A stretch of 64,000 bases of DNA from Pseudoalteromonas piscicida (GCF_000238315.3 NZ_CP011924.1:2148501-2212500); one strand, 5' to 3'. Positions 10,935 through 20,163 are shown, counted from the first letter of the stretch. Made by a program: numbers and translations. The notes: a model not told the origin generated them from the letters alone.

Positions 10935-11977
10935 TGCGTTGTTATGCCAATCAACTCTCCAATTACCTAAATAAAGGGCTTGCGCCTTTTTATCTGGTCT
11001 TTGGTGAAGAACCCTTTCAGCAAGGCGAATGTGCACTTGCCATACGAACCGCAGCTAAGCAACAAGGCTTTGACGAAGTCATTAAATTTGCTCTACTTCC
11101 GGGATTTGACTGGCAAGAGCTCAGTGCGCAGTACAACAGTATGTCTTTGTTCAGTGCGCGTACGCTCATCGAGTTCGACTTTAACGAGCAAAAAGTTCCT
11201 ACCCAAGGTGTTGCAGTTTTGAAGTCTTTGGCCGAACAGCTCAATCCAGATGTCGTTGTTATTTTTAAAGGACTGGGCGCGGGTCAAGACATTCAACGCA
11301 CAGCTTGGTTCAAAGCATTAGAGCCTAAAGGCCTGTTTGTCCCTTGCTATGCGTTAACGGGCCGTCATCTTGAACGTTGGTTTGATGACGAATGTAAGCG
11401 GCTGAAGCTGTCGGTGTCTCCACAAGGCAAGCGCGCCCTCCTCGTCGCCACAGAAGGCAACTTGCTTGCAACGCATCAGGAGCTCGAAAAGCTCTCCTTA
11501 CTATTTGGTAAAAACCCGGTTGATGAACAGCAATTGCTGAGCGGCTTATTAAATCAATCTAAGTTCGATATCTTTGATTTAAATACCGGATTGCTAAGTG
11601 GCAACCCTAAACAAATCATCAAAGTATTGAATAAGCTCGCAAGCGATAATGTGGAGCCCGCGAGTATTCTCTGGACCTTGCAAAACCAAGCTCGCACCCT
11701 ACTGGGTGTTAAAACCTTGTGGCAAACCGGCACTACTCTTGCAGATGCCTATAAAAAGCATAATGTCTGGAAAAATCAGCAAACCATCACGCAGCAAGCG
11801 TTAGATAGATTAACGCTAGAGCAGATGAAACAGTTGCTTTGTATGATGGCAGACTTTGATACCGCATATAAAGAAGCCAGGCTCACTGCGCCATATCAAG
11901 CTCTAGCACACATCGCGCTGGCCTTTGCTACACCTATCACGATGCCGCTACCAATTAGCCAGAGTGAGCATGTATGA
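10934..11977 (+). CDS. holA: DNA polymerase III subunit delta
   Basis: Delta subunit of the clamp loader, which opens the beta clamp during replication. The 347 residues match the family length; the N terminus (NYLNKGLAPFYLVFGEEPFQQGE) and the beta-binding segment with MSLFSARTLIEF are characteristic, and the AAA-like fold continues to a helical C-terminal collar. The start overlaps the lptE stop (TAATG) and the stop overlaps the nadD start (ATGA), so the three are translationally coupled. Confidence 0.97.
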   Translation: MRCYANQLSNYLNKGLAPFYLVFGEEPFQQGECALAIRTAAKQQGFDEVIKFALLPGFDWQELSAQYNSMSLFSARTLIEFDFNEQKVPTQGVAVLKSLAEQLNPDVVVIFKGLGAGQDIQRTAWFKALEPKGLFVPCYALTGRHLERWFDDECKRLKLSVSPQGKRALLVATEGNLLATHQELEKLSLLFGKNPVDEQQLLSGLLNQSKFDIFDLNTGLLSGNPKQIIKVLNKLASDNVEPASILWTLQNQARTLLGVKTLWQTGTTLADAYKKHNVWKNQQTITQQALDRLTLEQMKQLLCMMADFDTAYKEARLTAPYQALAHIALAFATPITMPLPISQSEHV

Positions 11978-12609
11978 TAGCTCTGTTTGGTGGTACTTTT
12001 GATCCTCCGCATTTAGGTCATTTAAATATGGCGATGCGCTGCGTCGACGAGTTAAGTCTGGCTGAGTTAAAGTTTTTACCTTGTGCCATACCGGTTCATA
12101 AGCAAAAGCCCAGCATCAGTGACGAGCATCGCCTAGCGATGGTTGCAAATTTGCTATCAGGGCAACAAAAACTGGTTATTGATAGACGTGAGCTTGACCG
12201 ACAAGGACCCTCTTACAGCCTGCTAACCCTGCAAGAACTACGTAACGAATATCAGGACCAGCCGATTTTATTTTTAATGGGTATGGACTCGTTTAATAGT
12301 CTGCACACTTGGTATCAATGGCAAGAAATCACAAAGCTGTGCCATCTTGTGGTGTATCAACGCCCAAAAGAACATTGCTCACCAGATGCTAAAGTCTCGG
12401 CTTATTTAGCTAAAGCACGCACAGATAACTTAAATAAGCTCCAAACCACCAAGGCTGGACATTGCTATTTCCTTCACGGTGAGCAAAAAGACATTGCATC
12501 GAGTACAATAAGAGCTGCAATTGCACAGCGAGATAAAGAATATTTGGAACATTGGCTGCCTGCTTCTGTCATAGATTATATAAATAGCCATGGCTTGTAT
12601 GCTGATTAA
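11974..12609 (+). CDS. nadD: Nicotinate-nucleotide adenylyltransferase
   Basis: Converts nicotinate mononucleotide and ATP to deamido-NAD in NAD synthesis. The nucleotidyltransferase signature GGTFDPPHLGHLNMA is at residues 5-19, and the second ATP-binding motif (ASSTIRAAI) is near residue 170. The 211 residues are normal. It overlaps holA by four bases. Confidence 0.97.
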   Translation: MIALFGGTFDPPHLGHLNMAMRCVDELSLAELKFLPCAIPVHKQKPSISDEHRLAMVANLLSGQQKLVIDRRELDRQGPSYSLLTLQELRNEYQDQPILFLMGMDSFNSLHTWYQWQEITKLCHLVVYQRPKEHCSPDAKVSAYLAKARTDNLNKLQTTKAGHCYFLHGEQKDIASSTIRAAIAQRDKEYLEHWLPASVIDYINSHGLYAD

Positions 12610-12661
12610 CCCTATAAAGCATGTTAAAATCGCCGATTATTTGAAATACAGAGACAAAAAC

Positions 12662-12979
12662 TTGGATTCACAACAGTTATTAGATTTCGCGCTAGACAAA
12701 GTAGATGATATGAAAGCGCGTGATATTGTTAAGCTCGACGTTCGCGAAACTTCTTCAATCACCGATTACTTAGTGATCTGTACAGGCACCTCAAAACGCC
12801 ATGTACAATCGATTGCCGATCATGTCGCAAAAGAAGCACGTCATGCTGGAGAAACACCAATTGGCCAAGAAGGTCAAGACGTTGGTGAGTGGGTATTGGT
12901 TGATTTGGGCGACGTTGTTGTTCACGTAATGCAAGACCAAACCCGTGATTTTTATGACCTAGAAAAGCTGTGGGGCTAA
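12662..12979 (+). CDS. rsfS: Ribosomal silencing factor RsfS
   Basis: Binds ribosomal protein L14 and blocks subunit joining when nutrients are short. The 105 residues from the TTG at 12662 align in length and position with E. coli RsfS ([51 protein letters not shown]). An ATG at 12590 in the same frame would overlap nadD and add 24 residues that the family lacks, so I prefer TTG. It is followed one base later by rlmH. Confidence 0.93.
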   Translation: MDSQQLLDFALDKVDDMKARDIVKLDVRETSSITDYLVICTGTSKRHVQSIADHVAKEARHAGETPIGQEGQDVGEWVLVDLGDVVVHVMQDQTRDFYDLEKLWG

Positions 12980-12980
12980 T

Positions 12981-13451
12981 GTGAAGATCCAACTCATTGC
13001 AGTAGGTACCAAAATGCCGAAGTGGGTTGAAACTGGCTTCACCGAATATCAAAGACGCTTTCCCAAAGATATGCCACTGGAGTTAATTGAAATTAGCGCT
13101 GGCAAACGGGGGAAAAACGCAGATATTAAACGCATTTTGCAACAAGAAGGTGAAAAAACCTTAGCCGCTATTCCAAAAGGCAATCGCATCGTAACCTTAG
13201 AAGTGACTGGCAAGCCATGGGATACACACCAACTTGCGAGCAATATGGAAAAGTGGCAGTTGGACGGTCGTGATGTTAGCTTACTGATTGGCGGCCCTGA
13301 AGGGCTTGCACCAGAATGTATTGCTGCGGCTGAACAAAAATGGTCATTATCAAACTTAACCCTACCCCACCCTTTGGTGCGTATAGTGGTTGCCGAGAGC
13401 TTGTATCGCGGCTGGAGTTTAAATAACAATCACCCTTACCACAGAGAATAA
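12981..13451 (+). CDS. rlmH: 23S rRNA (pseudouridine1915-N3)-methyltransferase RlmH
   Basis: SPOUT-family methyltransferase that methylates pseudouridine 1915 of 23S rRNA, using S-adenosylmethionine bound in a knot. The 156 residues match the family exactly; the signature [13 protein letters not shown] and the C-terminal [13 protein letters not shown] and [15 protein letters not shown] segments are present. It starts with GTG directly after rsfS and is followed by mrdA with a two-base gap. Confidence 0.98.
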   Translation: MKIQLIAVGTKMPKWVETGFTEYQRRFPKDMPLELIEISAGKRGKNADIKRILQQEGEKTLAAIPKGNRIVTLEVTGKPWDTHQLASNMEKWQLDGRDVSLLIGGPEGLAPECIAAAEQKWSLSNLTLPHPLVRIVVAESLYRGWSLNNNHPYHRE

Positions 13452-13453
13452 TA

Positions 13454-15322
13454 ATGATAAAAAAACGGCCGACGATTAGGGATCATTCTGCCGAGGCTAA
13501 CCTCTTTGCGAGACGGGCCTTTGTCGGCTTTGTTTTTGTCGTTATTATTGTTGGGATCTTGTTTCACAATGTCTACAAGCTTCAGGTAACCGAGCACGAG
13601 ACCTATCGCACCCGCTCCAACGATAACCGTATTAAAGTCATTCCGGTCGCCCCTAATCGTGGTCTGATTTACGACCGCAATGGTGTCTTGCTCGCCGAAA
13701 ACCGCCCTGTTTACAACCTTGAAGTGATCCCAGAAGATGTCGAAGATCTCGAAGCATCATTAGCTTCTGTACGTCAACTCATCGAAATTTCTGAGCAAGA
13801 AGTAGAAGATTTCAAAAAGGAAATCAAGCATAACCGTCGCTTCAAAAGCCAAGTATTAAAAGGTCGTCTGAATGAAGAAGAAGTTGCGATCCTTTCGGTT
13901 AACCAACACCGCCTGCCAGGCTTTAGTGTTGAAGCGCGCTTATCCCGTTATTATCCTTATGGAGATACCCTCACACACGCCCTTGGCTATGTCGCAAAGC
14001 TCAATAAAGAGGAACTCTTTGACCTCGAACTAGTAGGCAAAGACACTAACTATCGTGCCACCCATGATATCGGTAAGCTCGGCGTCGAGAAGTTTTATGA
14101 AGAACAGCTACACGGTATTGTGGGCTCTCGTCGCGTCGAGGTGAATAATCGCGGCCGTATCATTCGCACGCTAAGCATGGAAACGCCACAACCAGGTAAA
14201 GACTTGGTGCTAACGCTTGATATCGGCTTGCAGCAAATCGTCCAACATGTACTAAAAGACACCCGAGGCGCGATCATCGTTATGGATCCACGCGATGGCG
14301 GAATTTTAGCGCTCTATTCTAACCCAAGTTACGACCCGAATCTGTTCGTTCACGGGATCAGCGGCAAAGACTACCGAGCCTTGCTCAACCCAGACAGACC
14401 GCTTATCAACCGTGCAACTCAAGGCCGTTATGCTCCTGCTTCCACAGTGAAACCCCATCTTGCAGTGCTTGCACTGGAAGAAGGTGTTGTCACCGAAACA
14501 ACCAAAATTTGGGATCCCGGCTTTTTTCAAATTCCCAATGTAAAACATAAATGGCGTGACTGGCGCCCTTGGGGCCATGAGCATGTTGATGTGTATAAGG
14601 CTATTGAGCAGTCTTGTGACACCTATTTTTACGAAACCGCATATAAACTCGGCATAACCAAAATTAGCGACTTTATGAACCAGTTTGGCTTTGGTGAGCT
14701 TTCGGGTATCGATATTCATGAAGAAACCTCCGCCATTTTGCCATCGGTTGAATGGAAAAGAGAACGTTTTAAAGAGTCATGGTACCCAGGAGATACGATT
14801 TCTGTTGGGATAGGGCAAGGCTACTGGACTGCCACTCCAATGCAAATAGCGAACTCGCTGAGCATTTTGGTCAATAAAGGTATACACCGCCAGCCGCACT
14901 TAGTACAAATTTCTAAGCAAGACACTGAAGTGGAACAACTATTTACGGAAGAAAAACCACCCGTTGTGTTGAAAAACCCTTATCACTGGGATATTGCATT
15001 AAAAGCCATGCACAACACAGTAAAAATAGGTACCGCAAAAAGCGCATTTAAGGGCGTGACCTATGACCACGCAGGTAAAACAGGTACCGCACAAGTTGTC
15101 AGCATTGCTCAGGGCGAAAGATACGATGCCAAAAAGCTAAAAGAAAAACACAGAGACAATGGTATCTACGTAGGTTTTGCACCTTTTGATGACCCTCAAA
15201 TTGTTATCACTGTGGTTGTCGAAAACCAAGGTGGTGGTAGTGCTATCGCAGCGCCAATGGCACGACAAGTGATGGATTATTACTTTTCAGCCTACCCGCT
15301 TGAGAAGGAGCAACAGCAATGA
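13454..15322 (+). CDS. mrdA: Penicillin-binding protein 2, elongasome transpeptidase
   Basis: Class B PBP that cross-links peptidoglycan during cell elongation. It has one N-terminal membrane helix (about 20-41), a dimerisation/pedestal region (about 60-240) and a transpeptidase domain. The active-site Ser330 lies in ASTVKP, the second motif is SCD (EQSCDTYF) and the third KTG (HAGKTGTAQVV). The 622 residues are normal. It overlaps mrdB by four bases; the two proteins form the Rod-system synthase. Confidence 0.98.
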   Translation: MIKKRPTIRDHSAEANLFARRAFVGFVFVVIIVGILFHNVYKLQVTEHETYRTRSNDNRIKVIPVAPNRGLIYDRNGVLLAENRPVYNLEVIPEDVEDLEASLASVRQLIEISEQEVEDFKKEIKHNRRFKSQVLKGRLNEEEVAILSVNQHRLPGFSVEARLSRYYPYGDTLTHALGYVAKLNKEELFDLELVGKDTNYRATHDIGKLGVEKFYEEQLHGIVGSRRVEVNNRGRIIRTLSMETPQPGKDLVLTLDIGLQQIVQHVLKDTRGAIIVMDPRDGGILALYSNPSYDPNLFVHGISGKDYRALLNPDRPLINRATQGRYAPASTVKPHLAVLALEEGVVTETTKIWDPGFFQIPNVKHKWRDWRPWGHEHVDVYKAIEQSCDTYFYETAYKLGITKISDFMNQFGFGELSGIDIHEETSAILPSVEWKRERFKESWYPGDTISVGIGQGYWTATPMQIANSLSILVNKGIHRQPHLVQISKQDTEVEQLFTEEKPPVVLKNPYHWDIALKAMHNTVKIGTAKSAFKGVTYDHAGKTGTAQVVSIAQGERYDAKKLKEKHRDNGIYVGFAPFDDPQIVITVVVENQGGGSAIAAPMARQVMDYYFSAYPLEKEQQQ

Positions 15323-16425
15323 GCCCGCTGAATAAGCCGCGTTCGCTATTTGAAAAAGTTCATATCGACCTACCGTTATTTGCCGCCTTGATCACTATGA
15401 TGATTGGTAGTCTCGCGATTGTGTATAGTGCTAGTGGACAAGATATGGGCATGATGATGCGCCACGGCACACGCATGTTTGGTGCATTAGTTGCCATGCT
15501 ATTTATGGCGCAGTTTTCTCCCAATACACTTAAGCGTGTGGCAATTCCGGTTTACCTCTTAGGTCTTGGCATGCTCGCCGCCGTGCTGTTTTTTGGAGTC
15601 AGTAGTAAAGGGGCTCAGCGCTGGCTCGACTTAGGTGTTACCCGCTTTCAACCTTCTGAAATAATGAAGCTAGCAGTACCCATGACGGTCGCTTGGTTTA
15701 TTGGCCGCTCTCACTTACCTCCTAGTATTTTGAATTTAACAATCGGCTTTGTGATTGTGTTAGTGCCCACTATCCTTATCAAAGAGCAACCCGACTTGGG
15801 TACTTCTATCTTAATCGCCAGCTCTGGTATTTTTGCGCTCTTTTTAGCTGGGTTAAGTTGGCGTTTAATCGGCTCTGGTTTATTACTCGCGGTCCCTGGT
15901 GGCTATGCGTTTTGGCATTACGGAATGCATGCCTATCAAAAGCAACGTGTACTGACCTTTTTAGATCCAGAAAGCGACCCGCTGGGCTCTGGTTACCATA
16001 TTATCCAATCGAAAATTGCGATAGGTTCCGGTGGCGTTGAAGGCAAAGGCTGGCTGCATGGAACGCAATCTCAATTAGAATTTTTACCTGAGCGCCATAC
16101 CGACTTTATCTTCTCGGTGCTGAGCGAAGAATTTGGCTTGTTGGGCGTCACTATTTTACTCAGCTTGTATCTTTTTATAATTGGTCGTGGATTGTATATC
16201 GCAGTGCAAGCACAAGACGCTTTCAGTAAACTGCTTGCGGGAGCACTGACGTTGACCTTCTTCGTCTATGTTTTTGTAAATATTGGAATGGTTTCTGGTC
16301 TTTTGCCAGTAGTAGGTGTACCACTGCCCCTAATTAGCTATGGTGGCACATCGATGGTGACCTTAATGGCCGGTTTTGGCATTATTATGGCAATCGCAAC
16401 AGATAAGAGGATGTTGTTAAAATAA
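15319..16425 (+). CDS. mrdB: Rod shape-determining protein RodA, peptidoglycan glycosyltransferase
   Basis: SEDS-family glycosyltransferase that polymerises lipid II for the elongasome together with PBP2. The 368 residues contain about ten membrane helices. Family hallmarks: GAQRWLDLG, PDLGTSI, FSVLSEEFGLLG and the C-terminal PLPLISYGGTSM. Coupled to mrdA upstream and rlpA downstream (start shares one base with the stop). Confidence 0.97.
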   Translation: MSPLNKPRSLFEKVHIDLPLFAALITMMIGSLAIVYSASGQDMGMMMRHGTRMFGALVAMLFMAQFSPNTLKRVAIPVYLLGLGMLAAVLFFGVSSKGAQRWLDLGVTRFQPSEIMKLAVPMTVAWFIGRSHLPPSILNLTIGFVIVLVPTILIKEQPDLGTSILIASSGIFALFLAGLSWRLIGSGLLLAVPGGYAFWHYGMHAYQKQRVLTFLDPESDPLGSGYHIIQSKIAIGSGGVEGKGWLHGTQSQLEFLPERHTDFIFSVLSEEFGLLGVTILLSLYLFIIGRGLYIAVQAQDAFSKLLAGALTLTFFVYVFVNIGMVSGLLPVVGVPLPLISYGGTSMVTLMAGFGIIMAIATDKRMLLK

Positions 16426-17198
16426 TGACAGTTCGTATTACCCTAATTTCAAAACTGGTTTTAGTATTGGCCCTGTTAAGCGTGCTCAGCGCTTGTGGTA
16501 GCCGTTATCATATTCGTCATGATAAAGCGCCATTGCGCGAACCTACCGAACTGGAAATGCAAGATGCCATTGTCACCAACGAGAAAAAGAGCGTGAGTGC
16601 CAATCGCCCCTACACGGTACTTGGAAAACGTTACACGCCAATTTCGGACGAGCATGGGTATCAGCAACAAGGTATCGCCTCTTGGTATGGCCGTAAATTC
16701 CACGGCTACCACACCTCCAATGGTGAAATTTTTAATATGTTCGATATGACAGCGGCACATAAAACGCTGCCACTCCCTAGCTTCGCTAAAGTAACAAACT
16801 TAGACAACGGACGCTCTGCCATCGTTAGAATTAACGACCGAGGTCCATTCCACGACGATAGATTAATCGACCTATCTTACGCTGCCGCCTATAAGCTAGG
16901 CTATCACCTTCAGGGTACAGCGCGCGTTAAGGTCGAAGCCATTACTCTATCGCGCGAGTCTCCAAGGCTAACCTATGTACAAGTTGCTGCTGGCAGTAAA
17001 CTTGAGAACATACAGTTATTAGCAGGTCAGTTAAAACAAGAACTGGGGTTAGGTACACCCATCACGTTTGAAAACAACCTGTACAAGCTTAGAGTCGGCC
17101 CAATTACCGACGACAATCAAGCACAATCTTTACTAAAAACCTTACAACAAGGTCAATTTAGTCGTGCTTTCTTGCTTTACAGTGAGCAGGAACTTTAG
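16425..17198 (+). CDS. rlpA: Septal ring lytic transglycosylase RlpA (lipoprotein with SPOR domain)
   Basis: Outer-membrane lipoprotein that binds denuded septal glycan and in some species cleaves it. The lipobox LSAC follows a signal peptide (Cys at about 24). The double-psi beta-barrel domain (about 85-175) has ASWYGRKFHGYHTSNGE and IVRINDRGPFHDDR, including the conserved Asp-Arg; the C-terminal 75 residues form a SPOR domain (VQVAAGSKLENIQLLAGQLK). The 257 residues are short to normal. Confidence 0.95.
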   Translation: MTVRITLISKLVLVLALLSVLSACGSRYHIRHDKAPLREPTELEMQDAIVTNEKKSVSANRPYTVLGKRYTPISDEHGYQQQGIASWYGRKFHGYHTSNGEIFNMFDMTAAHKTLPLPSFAKVTNLDNGRSAIVRINDRGPFHDDRLIDLSYAAAYKLGYHLQGTARVKVEAITLSRESPRLTYVQVAAGSKLENIQLLAGQLKQELGLGTPITFENNLYKLRVGPITDDNQAQSLLKTLQQGQFSRAFLLYSEQEL

Positions 17199-17239
17199 AA
17201 TAACCGCAATGAATGCCGATAAACAAAAAAGCGAGCATA

Positions 17240-18403
17240 ATGACTTCTATCAAACCAAAAATCGTTAAAAAAGTCCTTGGACTGGTGTGCACTTTCTCTA
17301 TTATGAGTGCCAGCGCACAAATTATTCCTTCGCCGCCGCAGATCAATGCAAAAGGCTATTTCCTTGTAGATTTCACAACTGGAAAGGTGATTGCAGAAGG
17401 TGAAGCCGATACTAAGCTAGCGCCAGCAAGTTTAACCAAAATGATGACCAGTTATGTTATTGGTACTGAAATCGCGGCAGGTAACATTAGTCCATCTGAT
17501 CAGGTCACCATTAGCGAAAAAGCGTGGGCTAAGAATTTTCCTGGTTCATCGGTGATGTTTATCGAAGTGGGTAAGCAGGTCAGTGTTGATGATTTAAACC
17601 ACGGGATCATTATTCAATCAGGTAATGATGCTTGTGTTGCAATGGCCGAGCATATTGCTGGTAGTGAAAGTGCGTTTGCCGATCTGATGAATGCGCATGC
17701 TGAAAAACTGGGGATGACTAATACCCACTTTATTAACAGCCATGGTTTAGATACTGATGAGCATTACACCACCCCAAGAGACATGGCAACACTCGGGGCG
17801 GCGCTTATTCGTGATGTACCTGATGAATACGCTTTATACAAGAAAAAGTCTTTCTCATACAACGGCATAAAGCAATATAACCGTAACTCATTACTTTGGG
17901 ATGCAAGCCTTGAAGTGGATGGCATAAAAACCGGCCACACCTCAGATGCAGGCTATAGCCTTGTTACTTCAGCGGTTAAAGATGATATGCGTCTTGTTGC
18001 AGTAGTCATGGGCACAGAGAGTGAGCGTGCACGTAAAGTTGAAAGCAAAAAGTTGCTTAACTACGGCTTCCGTTTCTTTGAAACCATTACTCCTTACCAA
18101 GCTGGTGACGCTTTTGCCGATCAGCGCGTATGGATGGGTAACAAAGAAACCGTATCGCTTGGCATTATGGAAGACACGCCAATCACTATTCCACGTGGTC
18201 AAAGCAAGAACTTAAAGGCTAACTTTGAGCTAGATAAAACACTCGAAGCGCCGCTAGCAAAAGGCACTAAGGTTGGTACTTTGTTCTTACAGCTTGAGGG
18301 TGAAGACGTAGCACAATACCCGCTGGTTACGCTTGAAGAGATCCAAGAAGGTGGATTCTTTAGCAAGATCTACGACTATCTACGTTTACAGATCTCGCAA
18401 TAA
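17240..18403 (+). CDS. dacA: D-alanyl-D-alanine carboxypeptidase (PBP5/6 family)
   Basis: Periplasmic, membrane-attached carboxypeptidase that trims the terminal D-Ala from peptidoglycan pentapeptides. From the ATG at 17240 there is a signal peptide (1-26, ending SASAQ), then the penicilloyl serine motif Ser64-Leu-Thr-Lys67, SGN (QSGNDACVAM) and KTG (GIKTGHTSDAG). A PBP5 C-terminal beta domain follows, with an amphipathic anchor at the end (FFSKIYDYLRLQI). A further in-frame ATG at 17213 lacks a better ribosome binding site and would lengthen the signal peptide. Last gene of the conserved run before the accessory insert. Confidence 0.96.
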   Translation: MTSIKPKIVKKVLGLVCTFSIMSASAQIIPSPPQINAKGYFLVDFTTGKVIAEGEADTKLAPASLTKMMTSYVIGTEIAAGNISPSDQVTISEKAWAKNFPGSSVMFIEVGKQVSVDDLNHGIIIQSGNDACVAMAEHIAGSESAFADLMNAHAEKLGMTNTHFINSHGLDTDEHYTTPRDMATLGAALIRDVPDEYALYKKKSFSYNGIKQYNRNSLLWDASLEVDGIKTGHTSDAGYSLVTSAVKDDMRLVAVVMGTESERARKVESKKLLNYGFRFFETITPYQAGDAFADQRVWMGNKETVSLGIMEDTPITIPRGQSKNLKANFELDKTLEAPLAKGTKVGTLFLQLEGEDVAQYPLVTLEEIQEGGFFSKIYDYLRLQISQ

Positions 18404-18413
18404 TTTCTTATCT

Positions 18414-18450
18414 GATAAGCCAGCCGAGACAGACCGGTTGGCTTATCTTT
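18414..18450 (+). terminator. Rho-independent terminator of the leuS-dacA run
   Basis: Nine-bp stem GATAAGCCA / TGGCTTATC with an internal CCG/CGG pairing, followed by TTTTC, 11 bases after the dacA stop. It separates the core cluster from the accessory insert. Confidence 0.8.
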
Positions 18451-18621
18451 TCTGAAAACTTATTTATTTCCCTTAGCTTCCCAGACATCCTACTTTCTAA
18501 TCTAAGACCCCTTTTCAACATAGCACACGGCTGAAAAACCACTTTAATTTTACAATTTAAAAACAATTTGCAATAATTGATTTTAGGTACAAACTCGAAC
18601 TATAAATAAAAGGATATTTAA

Positions 18622-18790
18622 ATGATGATGGTGACAACCGCGGTAATAATGGTGAAGTGTAGAAACTCCTCATGACTGAGGAAATAATGACGGCGGTGGC
18701 AGTAGCTCTTCGGGAGGTTTTTGTTCAGTAGAATATTCTGTCTGTACAGGTTGTGGCTGTTATGAGTGGGAAGAAGTAGAGAGATGTTAA
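18622..18790 (+). pseudogene. Broken Cys-rich small peptide ORF
   Basis: No intact gene spans this stretch, but peptide-like composition appears in pieces. After an AAAGGA box, the frame beginning at 18621 reads DDGDNRGNNGE and stops; another frame from 18689 to 18790 reads DGGG, four Ser, two Gly, then a 23-residue tail with Cys at positions 12, 19, 22, 24 and 33 of the 33 residues, with no start codon of its own. The ATG that follows the box (18622) gives only 17 residues. Simplest view: one small acidic, Gly/Ser- and Cys-rich peptide gene with a frameshift or loss. It lies 32 bases before a membrane-protein gene. It may instead be non-coding. Confidence 0.35.
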
Positions 18791-18822
18791 TCTAATAGGT
18801 GATACACACTAAAGGCTTTCCT

Positions 18823-19404
18823 ATGAACTACATAGATCGTATATATCTAAAACCAGGCTTACCAGTAGCCAAATTGACTATTGCAGTATTACTGCTTTTC
18901 TCTGCTATTTTATACAAGTCAAGCCTACTTTTATATATTGGTTTTTATATGGCGCTAATTATAACTGCATGGGATTTATTATCCGTAGTGGCAAAAGAAC
19001 AAGGAGCTTGTGCAAAAGTTACGCTCATAGCTTACTGTAAACAGCACTGGATACAGTTACCACTTATGCTAGCGTTTGCTTGTATAGGTATTGCCGGGCT
19101 ACACCTTGAATACCCACTACTTACTCTTTTTAATATTGTATTCAGTCTGTTATTGGCTGTCCATGTTATTAAAGTTGTGTATAAAATAAGAAATACGTCC
19201 GCTATTGACGCGATAAAGGAGAGATTAAAAACCAAGTCGAGGTTTATTTTTTCCGTTAACCTGCTACTCATTGTTGTTATGTGTGCCATACCATTTCTAA
19301 CAATGTCTTTAGGAACGTGGGCTGCTAGTTATATGGTTATTTTTAACTGCTACATACAGTTCTTAAACCATATTATTAGTGAGAATATTTTTGCGCCTGA
19401 TTAA
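18823..19404 (+). CDS. Multi-pass membrane protein, unknown function (copy 1 of a tandem pair)
   Basis: A 193-residue hydrophobic protein with about five or six membrane helices (around 18-50, 73-95, 100-125, 150-170 and 172-190) separated by short basic loops (KIRNTSAIDAIKERLKTKSR). The ATG at 18823 is chosen because AAAGG lies seven bases before it; an ATG at 18799 lacks one. I do not recognise the family. A diverged, frameshifted relative follows at 19517-19944. Both sit between dacA and ybeD, genes usually close neighbours in gammaproteobacteria, so this is an accessory insertion. AT-rich relative to the flanking core genes. Confidence 0.65.
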   Translation: MNYIDRIYLKPGLPVAKLTIAVLLLFSAILYKSSLLLYIGFYMALIITAWDLLSVVAKEQGACAKVTLIAYCKQHWIQLPLMLAFACIGIAGLHLEYPLLTLFNIVFSLLLAVHVIKVVYKIRNTSAIDAIKERLKTKSRFIFSVNLLLIVVMCAIPFLTMSLGTWAASYMVIFNCYIQFLNHIISENIFAPD

Positions 19405-19516
19405 ACTAGTTTAGAGTTCTCGCAATAACCTATTTAGATAAAAGTCAATCAGTGGTTAGATACTGATTGACTTTTTACACCCCGAGCAACAATCTCCTAT
19501 CTAGATCCACATTAGC

Positions 19517-19944
19517 ATGGCTGTATTTATTGTCTGCTTCATATTAAGTGATTATTTAAATAAACCTGTACTACTGTATCTTGGTTTTTATATTGCTCTG
19601 TACGACGCACTTTATCAACTTGCTACGCAGCTTAACAATACCCAAGCGGAAAAAGCCAATATGAAGCATTTGGATACATTCCAATATTTATTCTGCTATT
19701 GGTTAGTATTGTTACTCTCTCATCTCCTTCAATGCTTATTACCGGTATCAATCTTGCCGTAGTTAGTATCATCATTTATCAGCTGGTACGAATTCTTAGC
19801 GCTAGAATCAAGCTGTCTAAAAGAAACATAGTAAAGACCTTGAAACGCAACAAAACAGCGCTTTTGATACTACTACTATTAACAACAGTATTTCGATTTT
19901 TCTTTGACTCGGAAGGCTTAGCAATCACTGCTTCCTTCTATTAG
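19517..19944 (+). pseudogene. Frameshifted second copy of the preceding membrane protein
   Basis: Two overlapping frames, 19517-19762 and 19699-19944, together resemble the upstream protein end to end. PVLLYLGFYIALYDALYQLA in the first part matches SLLLYIGFYMALIITAWDLL of copy 1; the second part (LITGINLAVVSIIIYQLVRI, then KTLKRNKTALLILLLL) matches LLTLFNIVFSLLLAVHVIKV and RLKTKSRFIFSVNLLLIVVM. A frameshift around 19700-19760 splits it, the first 20 or so residues are missing, and the C terminus is short. Programmed frameshifting cannot be excluded, but decay of a tandem duplicate is simpler. Confidence 0.6.
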
Positions 19945-20018
19945 CTACTTTAGCAGTTTTTGATAATTGTAAAGACGTAATCAATGGTGAAAGCTAGCTT
20001 CAAAATGACTCAACAAAA

Positions 20019-20135
20019 ACGCCCTTATCGTGAACGTTTTTTTTTGCGCCAAAAATGATAGAATGCGGCCAATAAATGACGACCTTGGCAGCTCTAGGCT
20101 TGAAAGAGCATCTAAGTGGCCAAATAAGGGCGTCA
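20019..20135 (+). promoter_or_regulatory. Promoter and nested inverted repeats before ybeD-lipB-lipA
   Basis: A -10-like TAGAAT lies at 20059-20064. Downstream, 20077-20135 can fold as a nested stem: TGACG with CGTCA, TTGGC with GCCAA, and GCTCT with AGAGC. In addition ACGCCCTTAT (20019-20028) is exactly inverted at 20124-20133, flanking the promoter. This is either a structured 5' leader or an operator-like palindrome; no known riboswitch class is recognised. Confidence 0.4.
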
Positions 20136-20163
20136 GCAAGTAGTTCGTTGTGAGGATACCGTC

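Noticed and set aside
12590..12661. Upstream ATG start for rsfS
   Set aside because: Would overlap nadD and add 24 residues absent from the family; the TTG at 12662 gives the standard 105 residues.
18622..18675. 17-codon ORF MMMVTTAVIMV... as a real peptide
   Set aside because: It has a good ribosome binding site, but its content is low-complexity and the neighbouring frames look more like the original coding frame; treated as part of a broken gene.
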